A stretch of DNA of 16,220 bases from an uncultured Lachnospiraceae bacterium. GTDB taxonomy: Bacteria; Bacillota; Clostridia; Lachnospirales; Lachnospiraceae. The DNA lies in NCBI GenBank assembly GCA_910585635.1, contig CAJUFE010000077.1:1-16220 (forward strand), in the 5' to 3' direction. Below, one piece after another: positions 1 to 5,509 of this stretch. The position numbers and the translations under genes are program-made. The stretch's first letter is position 1; every line of letters begins with the position of its first letter. The notes under the pieces are model-generated. The model worked only from the letters and a program-made list of their open reading frames with translations, was not told where the DNA came from and did no database searches.

Positions 1-85
1 CCATCCAGACGCCTACAAGCGCTCCCTCCCTCTCCGCAAGCAAAAGCCTGCCGATCGGAGAATCGTAGTACATCGTATACAGCAT
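1..85 (-). CDS. Second methylated-DNA-[protein]-cysteine S-methyltransferase, N-terminal part only (cut by window edge)
   Basis: An open frame starts at ATG 85-83 and runs off the left edge after 28 codons. The peptide begins MLYTMYYDSPIGRLLLAERE and continues to GVWM. This matches the N-terminal beta-strand pattern of O6-alkylguanine-DNA alkyltransferases (Y-x-SP-[IL]-G-x-[IL]-L-L-A) and parallels the N-terminus of the neighbouring methyltransferase (MQYITTYRSPLGEILLAADE). A Shine-Dalgarno-like AGAGGCGGG lies just upstream, and the start is 23 bases after the stop of that neighbour, so it is probably the third gene of the same operon. The catalytic PCHR segment is outside the window, so activity cannot be judged. 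The family call is from a short match and is fairly likely but not certain. Confidence 0.72.
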   Translation of the reverse strand, partial: MLYTMYYDSPIGRLLLAEREGALVGVWM

Positions 86-108
86 ATCCCGCCTCTTTCT
101 TTTCTGCC

Positions 109-642
109 TTATAATGCGGTTCCTCTGATTGGGACATAGAAATGCTCCATGTTCACACCCTCCAGTATGAGCAGCCGTTCCTTTTTATCTATGCCTCCCG
201 CATATCCCGTTAAACTCCCATCAGAACCCACCACACGATGGCACGGCACAATAATGGAAATTTCATTATGTCCTACCGCTCCTCCTACCGCCTGAGCTGA
301 CATTCGTTCCAGCCCTCTTTCCCTGGCAAGCCGTTTTGCCAGCCCGCCATAGGTAATGGTCTCTCCATAGGGGATCTCCCGCAGAAGCTTCCAGACCTGC
401 TGCCTGAATTCGGAACCGATCATATGGACAGGAGGCATAAAATCCGGTTCACGGACGGAAAAATAAATGTCCAGCCACTTTTTTACAACCTCAAAAACAG
501 GGACGTTTCTTTCCTCATGCTCCGGGTCAAGACTGTCCGCATAAAATTTTTCTCCATCAAACCAAAGCCCGGTAAGGCCGATCTCGTCAGCCGCAAGAAG
601 GATCTCTCCCAATGGGGATCGATAAGTTGTTATATATTGCAT
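109..642 (-). CDS. ogt: Methylated-DNA-[protein]-cysteine S-methyltransferase (O6-alkylguanine repair)
   Basis: This 177-residue cytoplasmic protein should remove alkyl groups from O6-alkylguanine (and O4-alkylthymine) in a single-turnover suicide reaction. The transferase domain is complete: the helix-turn-helix region begins FRQQVWKLLREIPYGETITY at about residues 79-98, and the active-site motif IVPCHRVVG places the acceptor cysteine at Cys134. SLTGYAGG at 143-150 is the usual downstream loop. The N-terminal RNase H-like domain is short, as in other Ogt/AdaB proteins. The start ATG at 642 follows AAAGG with suitable spacing. It begins 25 bases after the stop of the Ada-AlkA fusion and is followed closely by a second methyltransferase-like start, so the genes are probably co-transcribed. 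At the position of the base-flipping 'arginine finger' of human MGMT (AxRAVGG) this protein has Gln117 (SAQAVGGA). I believe this substitution is common among Firmicutes homologues. Confidence 0.95.
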   Translation of the reverse strand: MQYITTYRSPLGEILLAADEIGLTGLWFDGEKFYADSLDPEHEERNVPVFEVVKKWLDIYFSVREPDFMPPVHMIGSEFRQQVWKLLREIPYGETITYGGLAKRLARERGLERMSAQAVGGAVGHNEISIIVPCHRVVGSDGSLTGYAGGIDKKERLLILEGVNMEHFYVPIRGTAL

Positions 643-667
643 GATATCCTTTCTCCTTCCAATTCCT

Positions 668-2128
668 TTACAGACTATTCCACAGGTTCATGGTTGCATA
701 GCTGCGCCAGGGACGCCATTTTTCAGACAATGCAAGAAGTTCCTTTGGCGTAGGATCAGGAAATGCGTGCCTGATCCCAATATCTGTCTCCAAAAAGGCA
801 TCCGGCCAGCCAAGAGTCCTCATGGCAATGTATTTCGCCGTCCAATCCCCAATTCCTTTAATCTCCACCAGTTTTTTCATTTCCTGCTCCGGGTCGGCGC
901 TGCCGTCCAATACGATCTCCCCGCTTACTAACTTTTCCGCCAGTGCTAAAATACTTCTTGACCGGGAAGCGATCACTCCCAAAACTCCCAGACGTTCCTC
1001 GATCGGATCCGGCAGAGCAAGGATATCTTCTGCTGTTGGGAATGTATGTGTCAGTCCCTCTTTTCCTGTTTCGATCGGACTGCCATAGGTCTTTGCTATC
1101 TTTCCCGCCAGCATGCCAGCCGCCTTCACGGTGATCTGCTGTCCCAAAACAGCCCTCACCGCCATCTCAAAGGATCCAAAACATCCAGGCACACGGATCC
1201 CGGGAATACAACTACCCGGACGGATCTCATTCATTGTCTGTAAAGCCTCATACACTACATTCGGCTCGCAGTATAGATCAAACAGCCGCTTTACCCTTGC
1301 CAGTACCTGGGGCAATACCGGAAGAAGCGTATCACTGAGCGATACCACAAGGACGTTCTTTTTCGGATGATCCTTAACGCTGATAAAGCCGCAGAAGGTT
1401 TTTTCCTCCCTGCCTTTTATACGGACCGTCCGCATATAGGCTCCATCTTTTACAAGCTCCACCCCTGGGATCGCACGCTGGGAAAGAAACTCCAGGATCT
1501 CCTCCCAGCGGTAAGGAGGGTGATACCCAAGAGAAACGGTTATCTCACTTGTCTGCCCCTTTCCTTTTGCTATATTTTTTCGCAGATCCGTGGGCGATAA
1601 ATGATACTGTTTTTTAAATAGATCATTTAACCGCCGCAGACTTCCAAATCCCGCAGCCATCGCAACATCCAGCACTGATAAATTAGTATCTGTCAATAAA
1701 TTTTTTGCCAACAGTAAACGGCATGTCTGCAGGAACTGTATCGGCGTCACATGGTACTCATCCATAAACACACGCCGCAGATGTCTGTCCGTACATCCTA
1801 ATCTTGCGGCAAGTTCTTCTAAATTTTGTCCGGTCCCACAGTTCTCTTCCATAAGCCTGGCAGCTTTATGTGCAAGTATAGACGTGGCGTCTACGATCGA
1901 ATTTCCAGGAGCAAGCTCCGGTCTGCATAAAAGGCAGGGACGATAACCTGCTGCCTCTGCCTCGGCGGCGGAAGAAAAAAAGGTACAGTTTTCCTCTTTG
2001 GCCTGCTTTGCCCAGCAAACCGGGCGGCAATAGATTTTGGTAGATGATATCCCAACAAAAAACCTTCCGTCAAATCTTGTATCCTTTGCTTTAAACGCCG
2101 TATACAGGGAGCTGTCCGTTTCTTTCAT
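668..2128 (-). CDS. Ada-type methylphosphotriester sensor / AraC regulator fused to AlkA DNA-3-methyladenine glycosylase
   Basis: One 486-residue chain joins three modules. Residues about 15-75 are the Ada zinc domain: Cys34, Cys38, Cys65 and Cys68 match the four zinc cysteines of E. coli Ada (38, 42, 69, 72), so Cys34 is the expected methyl acceptor from DNA phosphotriesters. Residues about 85-185 are an AraC-type double helix-turn-helix (LAARLGCTDRHLRRVF, then VAMAAGFGSLRRLNDLFKKQ). Residues about 195-486 are an AlkA-type N-terminal domain plus HhH-GPD glycosylase, with VEIKGIGDWTAKYIAMRTLG and the catalytic aspartate in FLETD (Asp449). The family excises 3-methyladenine and other alkylated bases, and such Ada-AlkA fusions are known in several bacteria. 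ATG 2128 is chosen because AGGAG lies 8 bases upstream; GTG 2134 is too close to it. It is probably an autoregulated activator and the first gene of the alkylation-response operon. Confidence 0.95.
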   Translation of the reverse strand: MKETDSSLYTAFKAKDTRFDGRFFVGISSTKIYCRPVCWAKQAKEENCTFFSSAAEAEAAGYRPCLLCRPELAPGNSIVDATSILAHKAARLMEENCGTGQNLEELAARLGCTDRHLRRVFMDEYHVTPIQFLQTCRLLLAKNLLTDTNLSVLDVAMAAGFGSLRRLNDLFKKQYHLSPTDLRKNIAKGKGQTSEITVSLGYHPPYRWEEILEFLSQRAIPGVELVKDGAYMRTVRIKGREEKTFCGFISVKDHPKKNVLVVSLSDTLLPVLPQVLARVKRLFDLYCEPNVVYEALQTMNEIRPGSCIPGIRVPGCFGSFEMAVRAVLGQQITVKAAGMLAGKIAKTYGSPIETGKEGLTHTFPTAEDILALPDPIEERLGVLGVIASRSRSILALAEKLVSGEIVLDGSADPEQEMKKLVEIKGIGDWTAKYIAMRTLGWPDAFLETDIGIRHAFPDPTPKELLALSEKWRPWRSYATMNLWNSL

Positions 2129-2157
2129 ATCCACATCTCCTACCCGTGATCATTTAT

Positions 2158-2249
2158 TAACACTCATTATGTCATGGATCTGTGATCCATGGCCGGCATC
2201 CGCCGCTCGCCGGATGAGCAAGCTCATCCTTCTCGCTAACACTCATTAT
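2158..2249 (-). repeat. Palindrome-rich element bounded by 13-bp direct repeats
   Basis: Two identical copies of TAACACTCATTAT (plus strand) lie at 2158-2170 and 2237-2249. Between them are three hairpins: CATGGATC/GATCCATG with a 3-base loop at 2173-2191, CATCCG/CGGATG at 2197-2216, and GGATGAGC/GCTCATCC with a 2-base loop at 2212-2229. The last two overlap, so alternative foldings exist. On the minus strand it lies between a putative promoter and the Ada-AlkA start, so it would be transcribed as part of the leader. It resembles an intergenic palindromic repeat or small MITE-like element; a regulatory leader is the other possibility. No coding potential is seen. Confidence 0.6.
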
Positions 2250-2270
2250 ATTTCAATCCCCATTTGAAAT
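2245..2270 (-). promoter_or_regulatory. Candidate promoter -10 and abutting operator-like palindrome for the alkylation-repair operon
   Basis: On the minus strand a perfect TATAAT lies at 2250-2245. A perfect inverted repeat, ATTTCAA-N7-TTGAAAT, at 2250-2270 touches its upstream edge and fills the spacer. No good -35 hexamer is present at 16-18 bases, which would suit a promoter needing an activator such as methylated Ada. The promoter call is inference from position and hexamer match only. Confidence 0.4.
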
Positions 2271-2369
2271 CTCGCCATATTCGGACATGGTATTTTATCT
2301 TTCAGCCCCACATGGCGTCTTGACGTCTTTTCACTTTTTAGTTATGATCATATCACTCTACAATTCATT

Positions 2370-2723
2370 TTGCTTTTAAGCGGAAGCATTGAAATAAAAA
2401 CTCTGGAAACGGAAGTGATGCTCCAGGCTGGCGAAGCTATATTCATAAACAAGAACATCATCCATCTTGTTATGCCAAAAGGAAACTGCCACTATAACAG
2501 CTTTATTTTCCCCGATCATTTTTTAAAATTTTATTTTAAAAGCCCTGCCGAAACTCTTGCTAAAACGATCACGGGCAATCCCCATCTGTCTGTATATCAC
2601 TTTATCCCCGGTACCGACTGGTGTGACGAAGTGATCTCTTCCCTGCAAAAATCAGCCATCTCTGAAAAAAATAAAACAGAGTCTTATGTGTATGAGGTAT
2701 TAGTCCAGTTATCGACTCTGTGA
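2370..2723 (+). pseudogene. Truncated AraC-family regulator (cupin sensor half only)
   Basis: The plus-strand frame encodes about 117 residues that look like the N-terminal cupin sensing domain of an AraC/XylS-type regulator (LLLSGSIEIKTL, then AGEAIFINKNIIHLV). Such proteins normally have about 280-300 residues with two C-terminal helix-turn-helix motifs. Here the frame stops at TGA 2721-2723, just after YVYEVLVQLSTL, and no helix-turn-helix coding follows. The 5' end is also doubtful: the frame stays open upstream of the TTG at 2370 and seems to continue the domain, but there is no convincing start or ribosome site. It is the only plus-strand coding remnant in the window and runs into an oppositely oriented sulfhydrylase fragment. 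I judge it a dead gene left by a deletion or rearrangement. Confidence 0.7.
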
Positions 2724-2743
2724 TATCTATTGCACATCTGAAA

Positions 2744-2953
2744 AAAGGAATTGAAGATCGCGGCCATTCCTGATGCAAAGACAACCGATGTGATGCCTCC
2801 TTCCAATTTTGTCATTCTGTCTTCAAAGGCCGTTACGGTTGGGTTCGCTACCCTTGTATAACAATACCTCGGCATTTTGTTCTCAAATATTTTAGCCAGT
2901 TCCTCCCCATGCTCCTGTTCAAAAGCGCTGCTCTGGCAGATCGGTGTTTTCAT
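2744..2953 (-). pseudogene. Fragment of O-acetylhomoserine sulfhydrylase-type PLP enzyme (Cys/Met metabolism family)
   Basis: About 70 codons match the N-terminal part of the Cys/Met-metabolism PLP-dependent family. The visible motifs are TPICQSSAFEQ near the start, YCYTRVANPTVTAFEDRM in the middle and FASGMAAI near the end. The best likeness is to O-acetylhomoserine sulfhydrylase (MetY), whose full length is about 420-430 residues. The PLP-lysine region and everything after about residue 70 are missing. The frame then continues as antisense of the AraC remnant, so the junction lies between about 2720 and 2745. The N-terminus is also abnormal, with a stop four codons before the ATG at 2953 and none of the usual leading residues. 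It cannot make an active enzyme. Confidence 0.75.
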
Positions 2954-3285
2954 TGCGATCCATCAAATTATATCTATCCGCCTGCCTTTTGCATATAGGA
3001 TCTTTGTTTTGATCATCTGGAAAGGTATTGGATCTTGTTCGATCTTTTCTGATGCTCAGGATGCAAATGGTGTTATATCGCCCGATAAGGCGGGGCAGGC
3101 CCTCGCCAAATGCTCGTGCAAGCACGGCACTTGATCCATCGCTCGCGGAAATAAAAAGACAGCCATCTCTGACCGCCTTTTCCAAAATCCTGTCATACAC
3201 TTGCCTTTTCACTCTGCCGCAGCCTCTCCTGCATCACTGCTGCTCCCTTCCGGGTATCCTCTATGATCTCTCCAAAGCTCTTTTT
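2954..3285 (-). other. Unassigned stretch with a possible gene remnant
   Basis: This 330-base stretch holds no gene I recognise. The best frame is on the minus strand, beginning at GTG 3212 and running to about 2919 (97 codons, starting MKRQVYDRILEKAVRDGCLF). It has no clear ribosome site and overlaps the sulfhydrylase fragment out of frame. A second minus frame just upstream (about 3283-3194, containing KSFGEIIEDTRKGAAVMQER) looks protein-like, stops at TGA, and could be the earlier part of the same broken gene joined by a frameshift. Both may be chance. The plus-strand frames look like shadows. The stretch probably belongs to the decayed segment around it. Confidence 0.3.
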
Positions 3286-3915
3286 CTACCGGGAGACCGC
3301 CGCTTTCACGGTCCCCACGATCTTTATATCCCCGCCGTCTTTGAACATACCGGAGCAATTATACTGCCAGATCCCTTTTCTCAGAGGGATCTCCTTCACC
3401 ACATCGGCGGCGCCGATGGTGATCCGCTGCTCTCCGCCATTGGGATCAAATAAGAATAGATCCGCGGACCCTCCTTTGATGTCTGAGGTGATAGAGAGGA
3501 CCAAGGTCTGTTGGTCTTCTGCATAGAAAGAGCCGGATCTGGCTATGTTGGTCTGACCGGCATGGTTGACCAGATCCAAAACCACATTTCCTTGGGAGAC
3601 GACCTCCCCCGCTACTTCATGGGAGCCGCTCCTGCAGGGTATCAGATCGACCGCATTCTCTGCACTGTCATAGCGGGCTGCATAGCCCAGGTTTTCAAAC
3701 GATCCATCCACCGGCATGTACAGACTGCTGTTCTGCTCGTTCTCCATTGTCACCTAGATCAGGGGCTTGGCAAGAGGCAGCGCCGCCCCGTTTAACGTGA
3801 CCTTCACATCACTTACGATCGCCGACTGGATCCCTCCAGCCGCAAATGCCGTACTAATCCCCACTGTACCAAACACAACCCCTGCCGCAAAACTTTTTAC
3901 ATCAAACTTTTTCAT
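3286..3915 (-). pseudogene. Secreted stalk-domain (copper amine oxidase N-terminal-like) protein interrupted by in-frame TAG
   Basis: The frame starts at ATG 3915 (MKKFDVKSFAAGVVFG), preceded by AGGGAGAT. It begins with a signal peptide ending near STAFA and continues with SAIVSDVKVTLNGAALPL, the usual start of the stalk domain (PF07833 type). At codon 54 (3756-3754) there is a TAG. The same frame then continues without a break for about 155 codons: VTMENEQNSSLYMPV and ENLGYAARYDSAENAVDLI complete the stalk-domain pattern, followed by a beta-rich C-terminal part ending GTVKAAVSR. One C-to-T change from CAG would explain the stop. No ribosome site precedes the GTG right after it, so restart is unlikely. 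The intact protein would be a 209-residue exported protein of unknown function. It is probably a recent pseudogene; a sequencing error or suppression cannot be excluded. Confidence 0.8.
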
Positions 3916-3945
3916 TCTGATCTCCCTCTGCTCTCCAGTATGAAA

Positions 3946-3987
3946 TGACACTACTGTCAGTATAGCACAGATCTCCGGACACTTCCA
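3946..3987 (-). promoter_or_regulatory. Candidate promoter and small palindrome upstream of the stalk-domain gene
   Basis: On the minus strand an extended -10 (TGCTATACT) has its hexamer at 3964-3959. It lies 17 bases from a weak -35 TGGAAG at 3987-3982, and the gene starts about 45 bases downstream. TGACA-N4-TGTCA at 3946-3959 overlaps the downstream edge of the -10 and could be an operator. All of this is inferred from pattern matching. Confidence 0.4.
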
Positions 3988-4129
3988 TGATAATTTCGTT
4001 TTTACGGCCCCGCGGTAGATCCCAGATACAAGATAAACCGCCGGAACCCTAGACGATCCCTTTACTCATCCAGATCCACCAGACGGTAGTTCTGGTTCCC
4101 CATTCCCATGGTTCCCGTGAAAGAATGAT

Positions 4130-4198
4130 CTGCTCCATGCTGCTCATGCCGGAAAGCACCATCACCACGTTTTCAAGGGAGGCCACATACCGGACTGC
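4130..4198 (-). pseudogene. Short scrap of an aldo/keto reductase C-terminal region
   Basis: About 23 codons on the minus strand read AVRYVASLENVVMVLSGMSS followed by MEQ. This is the conserved 'ALRFV...P.V..VLSGM...EQ' segment near the C-terminal end of many aldo/keto reductases. The frame is not preceded by the rest of the enzyme. After MEQ it loses all likeness; another frame ends NQNYRLVDLDE at TAA 4064-4062. The piece is therefore a degraded or recombined remnant. The match is short but characteristic. Apart from this scrap and a hairpin, 3990-4349 shows nothing else I can name. Confidence 0.5.
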
Positions 4199-4210
4199 CC
4201 GTCATACCAG

Positions 4211-4248
4211 AAGGACCCGAAGGCTCTATCATCAGCCTCCGGGTCCTT
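4211..4248 (-). terminator. Strong hairpin, possible terminator of the HPr-like gene
   Basis: A 15-bp stem (AAGGACCCGGAGGCT paired with AGCCTTCGGGTCCTT on the minus strand) encloses an 8-base loop. On the minus-strand RNA the stem is continuous with one G-U pair, whereas the plus-strand RNA would have an A-C mismatch there, so minus-strand use is favoured. It lies about 100 bases after the HPr-like stop. The following U-tract (CTTCTGGTAT) is weak, so termination efficiency is uncertain. Confidence 0.5.
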
Positions 4249-4349
4249 TCATCTCGTATGTTCTTTTAAACAGACAGGCAGCGAGGGTATCTCCTCTTAT
4301 GGAAGGGGGGATGCTGTCGTCACCTCAAAAACATCTGATCTTGCGCTTT

Positions 4350-4580
4350 TCATGCGCAGATATATTCTGCCAATCTCTGGACCAGACTATCACATTCGGT
4401 GGAATGGACCACTAACTCTAATGTCTTCTTTCCAGTCATATAAATGGTTCCCATCAGGGACTTCGCATCGATGATCACACTTCCGCTCTTTAGATCCACA
4501 TCATAATCATATGCACTCACGATATTCACAAAATTCAAAACATCTTCTGTTTTTCTTAACATAACCGGAAAAGTCCGCAT
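4350..4580 (-). CDS. HPr-like protein lacking the catalytic histidine
   Basis: This 76-residue cytoplasmic protein aligns along most of its length with the PTS phosphocarrier HPr. NFVNIVSAYDYDVDL corresponds to helix 1 and strand 2, and DAKSLMGTIYM to the segment around the regulatory serine (AKS-[IL]-MG). Ser41 sits at the position of HPr Ser46. The active-site loop is changed and about three residues shorter: the GLHARPA motif with His15 and Arg17 is absent, and the only histidine (His59) is elsewhere. The protein therefore cannot act as a normal PTS phosphocarrier, but it could be a regulatory partner like Bacillus Crh, which also lacks His15 and keeps Ser46. ATG 4580 is chosen because AGGAGG lies 11 bases upstream; GTG 4592 overlaps that site. 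It stands alone, with about 150 bases of AT-rich DNA upstream in which no convincing promoter was found. Confidence 0.75.
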   Translation of the reverse strand: MRTFPVMLRKTEDVLNFVNIVSAYDYDVDLKSGSVIIDAKSLMGTIYMTGKKTLELVVHSTECDSLVQRLAEYICA

Positions 4581-4746
4581 ATGCCCTCGCACCTCCTAAC
4601 GAGCTTTTCTAGTATTATCCCCCCTTAAATCAATCATATACCAGATATAGCAAGATTTCCATAGTCATTTTTCCCAGAAAATATAGGACACTTTATTGCA
4701 CCTTGCATGATCTATGGCTTTCGTGAGCAGGAGGCCTCATAGTGAT

Positions 4747-5334
4747 CTATGATGTGCTCTCCATCTCCTGTGCCACCCGTTCTTCGCAGGAGCGCATAGC
4801 CTCGATGGTCTTCGCGAAAAGCGCGTCCAGCTCCCAGCCCAGCCGCTGGCTCCCGTCCTTTATCACATCCCGGGAGCAGCCCGCCGCGAACCGCTTATCC
4901 TTAAACTTCTTCTTCAAGCTGGAGACCTCCATATCCATCACGCTCTTGGAGGGGCGCATCCGGGCCGCCGCGCCGATCAGCCCCGTCAGCTCATCCGCCG
5001 CGAACAGCACCTTCTCCATCTCATGCTCCGGGCAGATATCACTGCAGATCCCATAGCCGTGGCTGCAGATGGAGCGGATCATATCCTCCCCCACGCCCGC
5101 CTCCTTTAAAAGCTCCGGCGCTTTCTTACAGTGCTCCTCTGGCCACTGTTCAAAATCGATATCATGGAGCAGTCCCACGATCCCCCAGTACTCCTCCTCA
5201 TCGCCAAACCCCAGCTCCTTCGCGTACCACCGCATCACACCCTCCACCGTCAGTCCGTGGAGGATGTGGAACGGCTCCTTATTATACTTTCGCAGGAGCT
5301 CTAAGGCTTCCTCTCTTGTCAACGCACTTGTCAT
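4747..5334 (-). CDS. HD-domain hydrolase-like protein
   Basis: This 195-residue soluble protein has the HD metal-binding pattern: His26 (FHILHG), His57-Asp58 (GLLHDIDFE), His92 (ICSHGYG) and Asp114 (FAADELTGLI). The family includes metal-dependent phosphohydrolases. The substrate of this small, HDIG-like subgroup, found widely in Clostridia, is not known to me. The C-terminal half is charged and helical and ends CEERVAQEMESTS. ATG 5334 is preceded by AGAGG. The 175-base gap to argH upstream and the gap to the HPr-like gene downstream suggest its own transcript, but no clear promoter or terminator is visible. Confidence 0.8.
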   Translation of the reverse strand: MTSALTREEALELLRKYNKEPFHILHGLTVEGVMRWYAKELGFGDEEEYWGIVGLLHDIDFEQWPEEHCKKAPELLKEAGVGEDMIRSICSHGYGICSDICPEHEMEKVLFAADELTGLIGAAARMRPSKSVMDMEVSSLKKKFKDKRFAAGCSRDVIKDGSQRLGWELDALFAKTIEAMRSCEERVAQEMESTS

Positions 5335-5509
5335 GATCGATCCCTCTTTCTCTTTTCCGGCACTTTTCTATCCTCTTTTTCTACATCATCTTTACTTACA
5401 TCGAAACTCTTCTTTACACTCTACACCGCACACACTCTATCCCAGCCAGCATAGCGCCAAAAACAGGTCACTACTCCCGCCGCGGCCCCCTTGTTGACCA
5501 ACGGCCACC

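Noticed and set aside
3028..3453. A 141-codon plus-strand open frame
   Set aside because: It overlaps the C-terminal part of the stalk-domain gene on the opposite strand and has no recognisable motifs.
3754..3756. Programmed read-through or pyrrolysine use at the TAG
   Set aside because: There is no supporting machinery or stem-loop after the codon in view, and a single CAG-to-TAG mutation in a decayed neighbourhood is simpler.
4125..4415. A 96-codon plus-strand open frame
   Set aside because: No ribosome site, unusual composition, and it crosses the aldo/keto reductase scrap, a hairpin and the end of the HPr-like gene on the other strand.
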